Assembly: GCF_022180385.2 (NCBI RefSeq)
Contig: NZ_BQME02000002.1
Coordinates: 1,302,001 to 1,366,000 of the forward strand
DNA length: 64,000 bases
Source of the DNA: Paenibacillus sp. L3-i20
GTDB taxonomy: Bacteria; Bacillota; Bacilli; Paenibacillales; Paenibacillaceae
Reading direction: 5' to 3'
Each line of letters begins with the position of its first letter. Positions within the stretch are counted from its first letter, which is position 1. Under the pieces are notes generated by a model. That model was not told the origin of the DNA and did no database searches. It was given only the letters and a program-made list of their open reading frames with translations. The position numbers and the translations under genes were made by a program. Below, in pieces: positions 27,951 through 35,384 of the stretch.

Positions 27951-28814
27951 CTACTGCGTTTGTTTAGACAACCAAGTTGCAATTTGGTCAATTTCTTCAG
28001 TAGATAAGTCGCCGCCGTAAGCTGGCATTGCACCGCCACCACGACCCTCAGTTACCGTAGTGACAATTTCTTCTTTAGTCATACGATTTCCTACACCAAG
28101 AAGTGCAGGGCCCATAGCACCACTTAAATCATTTGCATGACAAGACATACATTGAGATTGAATTGTCGACATAATTGGATCTTCAGGCTCAATAATTGCG
28201 GCAACTGGCTTCTTCTTAAGTGGGTTAGGACGTTCCTCACCCTTTTCGTGAGCTTCTTTAGCTTTCTCTTCACGAACATGATGCTCAGGAGTTTGTCCAT
28301 TTTTCTCCAACATGTGTTGGTAATGATCCCACGATACAACTGTCAAATATACACAAGCTACAAGAGAAAGAATCATAAGAGATGAAGCAATTGGACGACG
28401 GTAGAATCTGCGCTCTTTGCCTGTATCAAGGAAAGGAGCTAACAGCAATCCGCCGAACATAATACTTGGTATGCCGATCGTTCCAAGCAGGATGTACTGC
28501 TGAGAAACGTATGGATATTTCAAAAATTGATACAAGAACAAGAAGTACCAGTCTGGCATCGGAATAAAAGCCGCGTTCGTTGGGTCCGCAGGATAACCTA
28601 GAGGAGCTGGTTCTGCTATTACCCAAACAAGGAAGCCGACAAGCACTACGCAGCCGACCATCCATTCCTTAAGCAAAAAGTTAGGAATAAAGGCTTCCGA
28701 TTTTCCCGGAAATGCTGTATAGTCCGGCGGTATTTGAACACCCTTGCCCTTTTTGACACGTGTGTCGCCGACATAAACAACTTTCTCGTTCGATTTGTGA
28801 CCATGAGCCATCAT
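27951..28814 (-). CDS. qcrC: Menaquinol:cytochrome c reductase, cytochrome b/c subunit
   Basis: Membrane subunit fusing a subunit-IV-like part (three hydrophobic segments in the first 150 residues, WFLFLYQFLKYPY near 88-100) to a C-terminal cytochrome c domain. The c-type haem motif CMSCH is near residue 222 and the distal Met is probably in GGAMPAYGGDL. This fusion is typical of Gram-positive bc complexes. The 287 aa follow qcrB by 16 bases. Confidence 0.95.
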   Translation of the reverse strand: MMAHGHKSNEKVVYVGDTRVKKGKGVQIPPDYTAFPGKSEAFIPNFLLKEWMVGCVVLVGFLVWVIAEPAPLGYPADPTNAAFIPMPDWYFLFLYQFLKYPYVSQQYILLGTIGIPSIMFGGLLLAPFLDTGKERRFYRRPIASSLMILSLVACVYLTVVSWDHYQHMLEKNGQTPEHHVREEKAKEAHEKGEERPNPLKKKPVAAIIEPEDPIMSTIQSQCMSCHANDLSGAMGPALLGVGNRMTKEEIVTTVTEGRGGGAMPAYGGDLSTEEIDQIATWLSKQTQ

Positions 28815-28830
28815 TTAGCCCTCCCTTCGC

Positions 28831-29502
28831 TTAAAGTGGTCCTGAAATACCTTGCTTCCGAATCATCAAGAAATGCGCTGCCAACATAGCGATCAAAGCG
28901 CCTGGCAAGAAGAATACGTGAATCGCGAAGAAGCGAGTCAGTGTCTGCGCACCTACAATGTCGCCTCCGTAAAGGAAGTCAGCGATGTAAGATCCGATAA
29001 CTGGTACAGATGCTGCGATTTCAACCCCTACTTTAGTAGCGTAGTAAGCTTTGTTATCCCAAGGAAGCAAATAACCTGTGAAACCTAGACCTAACATAAT
29101 GAAGAAAATCAGCATTCCGACAACCCAGTTCATCTCACGAGGTGCTTTGTAGGAACCAGTGAAAAACACGCGAAGAGTATGTAGGAACATCATTACTATT
29201 ACTAAGCTGGCTCCGAAATGATGCATACCGCGTACGATTTGACCAAACGCAACTTGATGCTGCAAATAGTCTACGCTTGCGTAAGCGTTAATAATATCCG
29301 GAACATAGTACATGGTCAGGAACATACCCGACAAAATTTGAATTACAGTAATAAAGAACGTCAAACCACCGAAGCAATAAACAAATGCAGAGAAGTGATG
29401 TGCAGGGTTAACGTGCTCCGGCACTTCATGATCCGCTACATCTCTCCAAAGCGGCGTAATGTCAAGACGTTCGTCAATCCAGTTGTATACGCTTTTAAAC
29501 AT
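28831..29502 (-). CDS. qcrB: Menaquinol:cytochrome c reductase, cytochrome b6 subunit
   Basis: Haem-b-carrying membrane subunit, 223 aa and of normal length for the b6 type. Haem-ligand histidines are visible in VRGMHHFGASLV and FFAIHVFFLPG, and FTGYLLPWD is the conserved quinol-site region. At least four membrane segments are evident. It is the middle gene of qcrABC. Confidence 0.96.
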   Translation of the reverse strand: MFKSVYNWIDERLDITPLWRDVADHEVPEHVNPAHHFSAFVYCFGGLTFFITVIQILSGMFLTMYYVPDIINAYASVDYLQHQVAFGQIVRGMHHFGASLVIVMMFLHTLRVFFTGSYKAPREMNWVVGMLIFFIMLGLGFTGYLLPWDNKAYYATKVGVEIAASVPVIGSYIADFLYGGDIVGAQTLTRFFAIHVFFLPGALIAMLAAHFLMIRKQGISGPL

Positions 29503-29518
29503 CTGCAGTACGCCCTCC

Positions 29519-30049
29519 TTAGCTTCTTGTATTTGCCATGATTGGTCCTAAATAAACAAATCCTTGGTCAACTTTAACTTCGTACTCGTCTAGCGGTGAA
29601 TTCGCGACAGCCAAGTTTTTCCCATCGAAGGAATAACGTGCGTCGTGACAAGGGCAATCATATTCATTCTTGCCATTCGTGTTCCAGAAAATCGTACAAC
29701 CCAAGTGCTTACACACCGGTGACAGTGCAAAAATCTTGCCATCTGCACCCTTCGAGATCCAAGCTACTAGCTCAGGCTCACTTTCATACCATCCATCAAC
29801 TTGATGAATTTTGAATTTGAACTCCTGTGGTTCTGTTGTAATCTTGCTCTCTTCTACAACTTTAACCAAGTTTCCTGTACCCTTTTTCACTAACAGTGGG
29901 TCCACTGCAAAACGTACCATCGGCAATACCGCGCCACCCATCATAAAAGCAGTTGTGCCGCCAAGCGTATATGACAAAAATTGACGCCGGGACATTTCTT
30001 TGCGCTGAACCGGTCGGTGCTCCGTCTCGTGTTGTTCATGATTACTCAT
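29519..30049 (-). CDS. qcrA: Menaquinol:cytochrome c reductase, Rieske iron-sulfur subunit
   Basis: Rieske [2Fe-2S] protein with an N-terminal twin-arginine-like signal anchor (MSRRQFLSYTLGG, then AFMMGGAVLPM). The cluster ligands are C-x-H in CKHLGC and C-x2-H in CPCHDARYS, with the cysteine pair forming the usual disulfide. The frame extends to 30205, but that region contains the promoter. ATG 30049, with GGGGG twelve bases upstream, gives 176 aa as expected. Confidence 0.94.
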   Translation of the reverse strand: MSNHEQHETEHRPVQRKEMSRRQFLSYTLGGTTAFMMGGAVLPMVRFAVDPLLVKKGTGNLVKVVEESKITTEPQEFKFKIHQVDGWYESEPELVAWISKGADGKIFALSPVCKHLGCTIFWNTNGKNEYDCPCHDARYSFDGKNLAVANSPLDEYEVKVDQGFVYLGPIMANTRS

Positions 30050-30130
30050 CTTCTGTTCTAACCCCCTTTGCCAACCATATCTTGCGTCTTGCCGCACAGC
30101 AAAAACACATGACGAACTAGGACATAACTT

Positions 30131-30159
30131 ATAATAGCTTAGGTGCTTAGGAGCGTCAA
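30131..30159 (-). promoter_or_regulatory. Sigma-A-type promoter of qcrABC
   Basis: TTGACG (30154-30159) and TATTAT (30131-30136), each five of six consensus bases, are separated by 17 bp. The predicted start is about 75 bases before the qcrA ATG, and its position excludes the long alternative qcrA start. Confidence 0.75.
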
Positions 30160-30290
30160 GAATATGGCCCGATTTTTGCGACATTATGGAAATATCGTTC
30201 ATCAATTTGTTAGGATTTTGTCACATTTGACCTGCTATGGCATTTGTTTTGCCCTTTTTTCGGACGAATTATACGGAATCAATGTAATTA

Positions 30291-30713
30291 TCATACATTT
30301 TTCCCGTTCCATAGGTTACGAATGTGACCCGCTATTTCTTCTTGTGACGGCACGTTTCCATCTTGGTCAGGTTTGATTATTAAATCTGCATTTTCACACT
30401 GAATGGACAAGGTGCTTTTTGCTGTAATCAGAATAACAAACTTGAAACCCGATCGTTTCAGATTACTGCACCATTCCTCTAACATGGAATTAAAGCTGAT
30501 TCCACTAGACACATAATGGCATGCAGGAAACGTAACGACTCGCCCTTTAAATGGCAGCTCAACTAAATCCATAATGTCTCTTAGGCTTTCCAAACATTCA
30601 GTAGCTTCAAACGGAGCTTCAAGCCCGTTCATTCCCGTGACTGGCAATAGGCATGTATCTAAATAAGGCTTTAGCTCGTCCCATTGATCATTTGTAATAT
30701 CGCTAAACTTCAT
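30291..30713 (-). CDS. YpiF-like DUF2487 protein
   Basis: 140-aa soluble protein starting MKFSDITNDQWDELKPYLDTCLLPV, typical of DUF2487. It is located just before qcrA as ypiF is in B. subtilis. Function unknown. The ATG at 30713 is preceded by GGGGGGAAAAAG; the earlier in-frame ATG at 30740 has no ribosome site. Confidence 0.8.
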   Translation of the reverse strand: MKFSDITNDQWDELKPYLDTCLLPVTGMNGLEAPFEATECLESLRDIMDLVELPFKGRVVTFPACHYVSSGISFNSMLEEWCSNLKRSGFKFVILITAKSTLSIQCENADLIIKPDQDGNVPSQEEIAGHIRNLWNGKNV

Positions 30714-30761
30714 CTTTTTCCCCCCATGACAATGTTGCAAGTATCAACTTTTTTATATTAC

Positions 30762-30821
30762 AAAAAAAAGCTTCCGAATGCTAGACTAGGACTTCTCAGT
30801 CCGCTACTAGCAAGGAAGCTT
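30762..30821 (-). terminator. Three-tier hairpin terminator after the IDEAL-domain gene
   Basis: On the minus strand AAGCTTCC, TGCTAG and GGACT pair in turn with AGTCC, CTAGCA and GGAAGCTT. They enclose a GAGA tetraloop and are separated by small internal loops; eight T follow. It lies 13 bases after the stop. Confidence 0.88.
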
Positions 30822-30833
30822 CTTATCACACAA

Positions 30834-31013
30834 TTATTTAAGCTCATTCAACTGCTTAACAAGTCTGTGGAACGTATCCTCATCACCTGAAGCAAGTGCA
30901 TCGTCAATTGCACTGTTTAATTGATTTGTTTGAAATTTAAGCACCGCTTCATCAAGTACAAGTTCCGCGACCAAACCCAACATTGCTTCATAGGTCACTT
31001 TCATTTTATCCAT
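30834..31013 (-). CDS. IDEAL-domain small protein
   Basis: 59 aa from ATG 31013, which has GGAGGTG six bases upstream; the earlier in-frame start lacks one. The C-terminal part NSAIDDALASGDEDTFHRLVKQLNEL fits the IDEAL domain (ID-x-AL...D...F..L...L). That domain ends B. subtilis YpiB, the neighbour of ypiF-qcrA. Here the domain stands alone with a short N-terminal helix. IDEAL domains are thought to mediate protein contacts, but its partner is unknown. Confidence 0.78.
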   Translation of the reverse strand: MDKMKVTYEAMLGLVAELVLDEAVLKFQTNQLNSAIDDALASGDEDTFHRLVKQLNELK

Positions 31014-31035
31014 AGGATACACCTCCACACCGGCG

Positions 31036-31542
31036 TTAAGAGATCCCATACTCGATTCCTTTCGTCACATAGCTCTCCATCGTCTTTCTCATGCGTTGCA
31101 AATCATCCTCTGTCAACTCTCTTACGACTTTGGCAGGTGTTCCGAGAGAAAGTGTATAGGATGGTATTTTCTTATTCTCTGTAACAATCGAACCGGCTCC
31201 TATTAAAGCATATTCACCAATGTCTGCGCCGTTAAGTACGATTGCCCCCATTCCGATTAATGTGCCTTTGCCTATCGTACAACCGTGGATGATTGCACTA
31301 TGTCCGACCGATACACCATCTTCTAGAATGAGCGGTTGATTTGAATTAACATGTCCAACAACACCATCTTGAATATTACAATTGTTCCCTATTTTGATAG
31401 GTGCTAAATCTCCTCTAAGTACTGCATTGAACCAAACCGTACTATTTTCTCCAATCGTAACATCACCGATCAGTTTTGCTCCATCTGCAATGTAGCAGCT
31501 TTCATGTACAGTAGGTAATACCCCTTTGAATGGCACCAACAT
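31036..31542 (-). CDS. Gamma-carbonic-anhydrase-family hexapeptide protein
   Basis: Left-handed beta-helix protein of 168 aa. Hexapeptide repeats run from about 20 to 140 (AKLIGDVTIGENSTVWFNAVLRGD, then GVVGHVN, VGHSAIIHGCTIG). The histidines in VVGHVN and VGHSAIIHG match the zinc ligands of gamma-carbonic anhydrases. It could be a carbonic anhydrase or a YtoA/PaaY-type homologue; substrate is not determinable. Its stop lies 22 bases before the IDEAL-protein start. Confidence 0.85.
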   Translation of the reverse strand: MLVPFKGVLPTVHESCYIADGAKLIGDVTIGENSTVWFNAVLRGDLAPIKIGNNCNIQDGVVGHVNSNQPLILEDGVSVGHSAIIHGCTIGKGTLIGMGAIVLNGADIGEYALIGAGSIVTENKKIPSYTLSLGTPAKVVRELTEDDLQRMRKTMESYVTKGIEYGIS

Positions 31543-31620
31543 GAAGAATCATCTCCTTTGCCCTAGCGAATGTCTTAAGAATTGGAGTGATTCTATCAAG
31601 TTGATGTACAAAAGTCAATG

Positions 31621-32793
31621 CTAAAGTGCTTCTTGCCCATCCAGTTTCAATCCACTCCCGGATACAACAGCATTACCTGCTTTTGTCATTCGAATGACCG
31701 TCCCATATAGCGGGTGCTCACCTATCCGTAGCAGTCCTATATGCATCATCATCTTAAGTATTCGTTGCTCAAGAATGGAATCCACATCGTCGTAGAAATA
31801 CACTTTAATGAACGGACTCAGCACAGACTTAACCGATTGTACAGTTACCCATTCTTCAGACAATGCTTGAATCCAATGCACAAGCGACAATAAATTCGTA
31901 ACTGGCATCTTATAGAGCTTTAACCAGTAACGGTACAATCCATCAAGCTCAGTTGTGAACGATTTTTGCAGCTTGGCTAAGCCAATGTCTGTAACAGTTA
32001 GTTTTTCTTCATTCTCACTTATGTATTTTGCGTTGTAGCAGTAATCATACAGCAGTGAAAATCGATCTGGGTAGTGATTGAAATGACGACCATATCCAAA
32101 TCGCCAAGCTCCTTTTGCCGGAAGCTCTTCCACTACACCCATTTGATCAAGCAACTGCTGTGTAAATCGTTTGTACATCGAACCATCTGAAGTGAGCTGA
32201 ATCTCGTTTTGATATACATAATGAAGTAAATTTTTCAGATCGTCAGTAATAAGCTCCTGTTCATCCCGATAGATTGGAGGTTCATCAGTATATTGCAACT
32301 GTTCTGCAAATCTTCTCCTCAGCGTTTCCCGAAATCTAGCTTTCAAGTCATTCGGTACTTGGAACAAATATCTGCTTGGGCCACTAAAGCCGTTAAAAAG
32401 CCAGCCTTGATGTTTAAACCTAGCGATAATTTCCCTTGGGCTAAGAGGCGGCGGTGGTGGGACAACTTTTTTCTTACTCTTTTTTGGTTTGCTGACCACT
32501 TCGGACTCTTCTATTATCTTTTCTTCACCGAACCTGCTCTGCTGTACCCGGGCAACCAAATCCTCAAGACTATACGATTGTCTTGATTCAAATAATAAAG
32601 AGTTTAAAAACCGTAAATCTTCAAGCTTCATATCGCTAATTTGTTCTTCGAACACATCATGTCTACTGATTCGTGACAGTATAGACTGAATGAGCTCATT
32701 TTTCGAATTCCCGTTACACTCGCATCGATACACGCCAGCAATTTTACTTAGCTGTCCAATATCTGCATAACTTAGCATATCCGATAAATTCAT
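31621..32793 (-). CDS. Uncharacterised 390-aa protein with a proline-rich linker
   Basis: I do not recognise a named family with confidence. From ATG 32793 (AAAGGGGAG upstream) the protein has an N-terminal helical region with a SAP-like pattern (NLSDMLSYADIGQLSKIAGVY...NSKNELIQSILSRI), then a basic linker KPKKSKKKVVPPPPPLSP near 104-121. A long C-terminal part of winged-helix-like segments follows (LTVTDIGLAKLQKSF near 265; RMTKAGNAVVSG near the end). These features suggest nucleic-acid contact. A distant link to XPB/Ssl2-type accessory domains is only a guess. It is flanked by non-coding DNA on the 5' side. Confidence 0.6.
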   Translation of the reverse strand: MNLSDMLSYADIGQLSKIAGVYRCECNGNSKNELIQSILSRISRHDVFEEQISDMKLEDLRFLNSLLFESRQSYSLEDLVARVQQSRFGEEKIIEESEVVSKPKKSKKKVVPPPPPLSPREIIARFKHQGWLFNGFSGPSRYLFQVPNDLKARFRETLRRRFAEQLQYTDEPPIYRDEQELITDDLKNLLHYVYQNEIQLTSDGSMYKRFTQQLLDQMGVVEELPAKGAWRFGYGRHFNHYPDRFSLLYDYCYNAKYISENEEKLTVTDIGLAKLQKSFTTELDGLYRYWLKLYKMPVTNLLSLVHWIQALSEEWVTVQSVKSVLSPFIKVYFYDDVDSILEQRILKMMMHIGLLRIGEHPLYGTVIRMTKAGNAVVSGSGLKLDGQEAL

Positions 32794-33024
32794 AGCACTC
32801 CCCTTTCTGCAGAACTCTGACAACTGCCAGCTTCTAAAGCGAGGTTTTACTACTATTATTGGATAATTCAAACTTTTCATACCCGACTTAACTTATTTAT
32901 TAGGAGATCTATCACCAATTTTTTCTTTACAACAAATTAATAAAAAACTAGTAAAGTAAAATTGTAGCGTAAGGTGCAATAGGTAGTTGACGAATTGCAT
33001 GTAATTAAGAAGGGGGATTGTTAT
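32794..33024. other. Non-coding stretch upstream of the 390-aa gene and the decayed gene
   Basis: AT-rich, without an open frame of note on either strand. AAGAAGGGGG at 33007-33016 on the plus strand looks like a relict ribosome site for the decayed gene that follows. No convincing consensus promoter was found for the minus-strand gene starting at 32793. Confidence 0.5.
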
Positions 33025-33181
33025 ATAAAAACGATTGAGGAATATTAGAGGGACGTTCTACAAAGCACTTTTGGTGCGACAGTTTATGGACAGCATAAAA
33101 AATTACGCTAAGCCATTCTCCTGACGACACCAGTGCAATTTGTAAATCGCAATAATCCAGTTAGGGAATTCGTATATGTTA
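33025..33181 (+). pseudogene. Decayed gene fragment
   Basis: One plus-strand frame reads IKTIEEY*RDVLQSTFGATVYG, then QHKKLR*AILLTTPVQFV, then NRNNPVREFVYVMP. It has two in-frame stops (TAG 33046, TAA 33109) and ATA where an ATG would be expected, nine bases after AAGAAGGGGG. The protein-like composition, the position of the relict ribosome site and the abrupt end at the 3' end of the opposing phosphatase gene suggest a dead, truncated gene. I do not recognise the family. It could be chance, but a regular codon pattern over about 50 codons makes that less likely. Confidence 0.45.
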
Positions 33182-33766
33182 TGCCAAATGAGCTTCTAAA
33201 TGTTTTGTACAGTTATGAAGTCGAAGTAACCAGCTATTATCTTCTCTCTCCAAAATCGAATAAGATAAGTTACCAAGTTTAGTATCCTGTAAATCGGCAC
33301 ACATCACCTGTAGCATTCGAGCGATAAAGCTACCATGTGATACGATGAGAATATTCCGTCCTGCTTCGTTTTTCATTAAATCTTCGATGGCTTCAAGACC
33401 TCGAATGCTGACTGCTTCATCTGATTCTCTGCCAACGCTTTGCTCACGCCAGTCAGAGCCATATCGTTGTAGCCTTTCTGACTCAGTTGTTCCTTCAATT
33501 TCTCCGAAAGCGCGTTCTCTTAACCGAATATCAGCCGCCAATAATGGTATTTCCAATTTCTCCGCAATAATTTTTGCTGTTTCATGTGCTCTCATAAGAT
33601 CACTTGAAATAACGGCATCCCAAATCGCATCTTCTCCACTTAATCTATTTGCTAATGCTCTAGCTTGAGAAATACCTTCTTCATTTAATGGTATATCTGT
33701 TTGTCCCTGAATAATTCCTTTTGCATTCCAATCTGTCTGCCCGTGTCTCACTATACCAATTAACAA
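33179..33766 (-). CDS. Histidine phosphatase family protein
   Basis: Phosphoglycerate-mutase-like phosphatase. The catalytic RHGQTDWN motif is at about 7-14, the second histidine in IVSHGSFIARM near 146, and the acid in RLRERAFGEIEG near 90. Substrate unknown; related proteins act on small phosphoesters such as alpha-ribazole phosphate or phosphoserine. The preferred start is TTG at 33766 with AGGAGAG upstream; an ATG at 33829 lies inside the preceding gene. It is the third gene after the sigma and anti-sigma genes. Confidence 0.82.
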   Translation of the reverse strand: MLIGIVRHGQTDWNAKGIIQGQTDIPLNEEGISQARALANRLSGEDAIWDAVISSDLMRAHETAKIIAEKLEIPLLAADIRLRERAFGEIEGTTESERLQRYGSDWREQSVGRESDEAVSIRGLEAIEDLMKNEAGRNILIVSHGSFIARMLQVMCADLQDTKLGNLSYSILEREDNSWLLRLHNCTKHLEAHLA

Positions 33767-33804
33767 TTCGATTTCTCTCCTATCTCTCGTTGGCAATGCA
33801 ATGA

Positions 33805-34410
33805 TTAGTTTCGAGTCCTTGACAACCAATTCAAAATTAATAGTGCCATTATAAGTCCTAACATAGACAATGCTACATAATATTGAGGAAATGTAGGAAT
33901 AACCGTTAGTACAAATGGATCACTTATACTTGCAACTGGAACTTCAGCATAATTGCCTGTAGTGAAATCCAAGTCATCACCAGATGCGTTAACTGCATCA
34001 AATATTCCTGTTAACTGCTCCATCTCTTCCTGATGTGATACTTCTTTACTATCAAACAAGAATATAAAAAAGGCACAAGCGAACATCGCCATACATCCAG
34101 CAATTAAAAAGGCAATATTTCGTCTGAAAGATTTAGAGAATTGATAACTTTTGCTAGCTATTGGTAAATACCAAGATTGCTCCAAATAGATGCGATCCAT
34201 AACGTTGCGATTCACTTGTTCTGATGTCCCTATATCAATTGTATCACTGGAATATTGACGAATCAATTGTTCGCTCTCCTGCCAAAACTGAAATTCCTGC
34301 GCACATTGTTCACAATCTATTAAGTGAGCCTCAAGCAATATTTTTTCGGTATCGTCCTCGGACATATCACCATATGCACTGAACCATAATTCAGCTTCTT
34401 CACATTTCAT
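33805..34410 (-). CDS. Zinc-finger transmembrane anti-sigma factor
   Basis: 201-aa membrane protein with an N-terminal anti-sigma zinc domain (H-x3-C-x2-C in AHLIDCEQC near 30-38). A membrane segment follows at about 93-114 (IAFLIAGCMAMFACAFFIFLF), then an external region and a second hydrophobic segment near the end (VALSMLGLIMALLILNWL). The ATG at 34410 overlaps the sigma-gene stop as TGATG, the usual coupling of an ECF sigma with its anti-sigma. The signal it senses is unknown. Confidence 0.86.
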   Translation of the reverse strand: MKCEEAELWFSAYGDMSEDDTEKILLEAHLIDCEQCAQEFQFWQESEQLIRQYSSDTIDIGTSEQVNRNVMDRIYLEQSWYLPIASKSYQFSKSFRRNIAFLIAGCMAMFACAFFIFLFDSKEVSHQEEMEQLTGIFDAVNASGDDLDFTTGNYAEVPVASISDPFVLTVIPTFPQYYVALSMLGLIMALLILNWLSRTRN

Positions 34411-35003
34411 CACGTGTTCACCCTCTCAAATTCCTCTGCCATCGGCATATGTCCGAAATAAGGCTCCAGCTGTACCTTTACGCTGGCTCTTGCCCGGAAT
34501 AACAACGATTTCACTGAACTGACAGATTGACCCAAAATATTCGCAATTTCCTGGTAATCAAGCTGTTCATATTCTCGAAGAATTAGCGCCGAGCGTTGTT
34601 TCTCGGGTAAGCTATTTATGGCATCTCTAACCATTGTCATCCGCTCATTTTTTAACAGGCGGTGCTCAGGTGCAGAATCCAGCGCCGCAATAGGTTCAAA
34701 CCCTGCTTCATCAAGCGATACATTCGCCGTTTTCTGTTTGCGTAATTCACTCAGCACCGTATTACGTGCGATAGTGTATAGCCACGTCGAAAAAGAAGCG
34801 TCCATTTCACGGAATGAATGTAAACTTCGATACGCTTTATAAAACGTCTCTGAACACAAGTCCTCAGCCAAAAGCTCAAGTCTTGCACTTTTCAACATAT
34901 GAAAAATAAAAGCCAATATCTTACGCTGGTAACGTCCCATCAGTTCGGAGTACAGCTCGACGTTGCCATCCTTAATTTCACGAATTAATTGGGAATCAGT
35001 CAT
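34410..35003 (-). CDS. ECF RNA polymerase sigma factor
   Basis: 197-aa sigma-70 family group 4 factor. Region 2 is seen as ILAFIFHMLKSARLELLAEDLCSETFYKAYRSLHSFR with FSTWLYTIARNTV, and region 4 as LPEKQRSALILREYEQLDYQEIANILGQSVSSVKSLLFRAR (about 133-173). Region 3 is absent, as expected. The ATG has GGAGGAGG ten bases upstream. Closest in layout to SigW/SigX-type envelope-stress sigmas, but the subtype is not certain. A palindromic leader precedes it. Confidence 0.92.
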   Translation of the reverse strand: MTDSQLIREIKDGNVELYSELMGRYQRKILAFIFHMLKSARLELLAEDLCSETFYKAYRSLHSFREMDASFSTWLYTIARNTVLSELRKQKTANVSLDEAGFEPIAALDSAPEHRLLKNERMTMVRDAINSLPEKQRSALILREYEQLDYQEIANILGQSVSSVKSLLFRARASVKVQLEPYFGHMPMAEEFERVNT

Positions 35004-35034
35004 GACAGGCGAACCTCCTCCGCCTGCAATTCAT

Positions 35035-35069
35035 TTCTGGGTCTCTAGTACGTTGTACTAATCCAGAAA
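35035..35069 (-). promoter_or_regulatory. Palindromic leader upstream of the ECF sigma gene
   Basis: TAGTAC and GTACTA form a perfect inverted repeat around GTT (35046-35060). It is flanked outside by TTTCTGG and CCAGAAA, which also pair. It lies about 14 bases 5' of the GGAGGAGG ribosome site, so it could be an operator or an mRNA hairpin. Upstream, GCAACTTTTT resembles an ECF -35 element, but no properly spaced -10 was convincing. Confidence 0.5.
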
Positions 35070-35212
35070 CAAAAAGTTGCGGTCGATATCATTACTTTTT
35101 TTACAAATAAAACACGAGTAGTAATGTATTCGATTTCGAACTTCAAATTCCTTCTTCTTTCGACAAAAGGCTCATAATACTTCAATTAACTGTCAAATCA
35201 ATTGTTTCTGGT

Positions 35213-35238
35213 CAAAAAAAAACCACTCCGAGGAGTGG
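35213..35238 (-). terminator. Intrinsic terminator of the candidate sRNA
   Basis: CCACTCC (35223-35229) and GGAGTGG (35232-35238) form a tight hairpin; on the minus strand nine T follow at 35214-35222. It would also stop transcripts coming from tyrA. Confidence 0.9.
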
Positions 35239-35297
35239 ACAGCGCTCATGTTGAGCACTACATGTATTGGATAGGAGTGGAGAGAAACCATACTGTA
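35214..35297 (-). ncRNA. Candidate small RNA between tyrA and the sigma gene
   Basis: A perfect promoter (TTGACA-17-TATAAT, 35303-35331) is followed within about 85 nt by an intrinsic terminator (stem CCACTC/GAGTGG, then nine T). Between them are a C/U-rich stretch (TTTCTCTCCACTCCTATCC) able to pair with ribosome-binding sites and an 8-bp hairpin AGTGCTCA/TGAGCGCT (35242-35260). CCACTCC occurs twice, so the terminator arm has an alternative partner. It could be a trans-acting sRNA or an attenuated leader of the sigma operon 210 bases downstream. An AUG near the 5' end opens a short frame, but no ribosome site precedes it. Confidence 0.6.
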
Positions 35298-35302
35298 CTC
35301 TC

Positions 35303-35331
35303 ATTATATGTATACGCTTCCATTTTGTCAA
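35303..35331 (-). promoter_or_regulatory. Perfect-consensus sigma-A promoter for the candidate sRNA
   Basis: TTGACA (35326-35331), 17-bp spacer, TATAAT (35303-35308). All twelve consensus bases match. The predicted start is at 35296-35298. It is the strongest promoter I noticed in the window, yet no open reading frame with a ribosome site follows before the terminator. Confidence 0.85.
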
Positions 35332-35384
35332 TAAGCGTTTTCATGCCCACTTAAGGAAACATGAAAACGTAAATTTATCATTTT

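Noticed and set aside
30050..30205. N-terminal extension of the Rieske protein
   Set aside because: The extension contains the qcr promoter and does not resemble Rieske proteins; the signal-anchor begins right after ATG 30049.
35230..35290. Leader peptide within the candidate sRNA
   Set aside because: The AUG near the 5' end has no ribosome site and the frame reads through the terminator hairpin into the T tract, so translation is unlikely.
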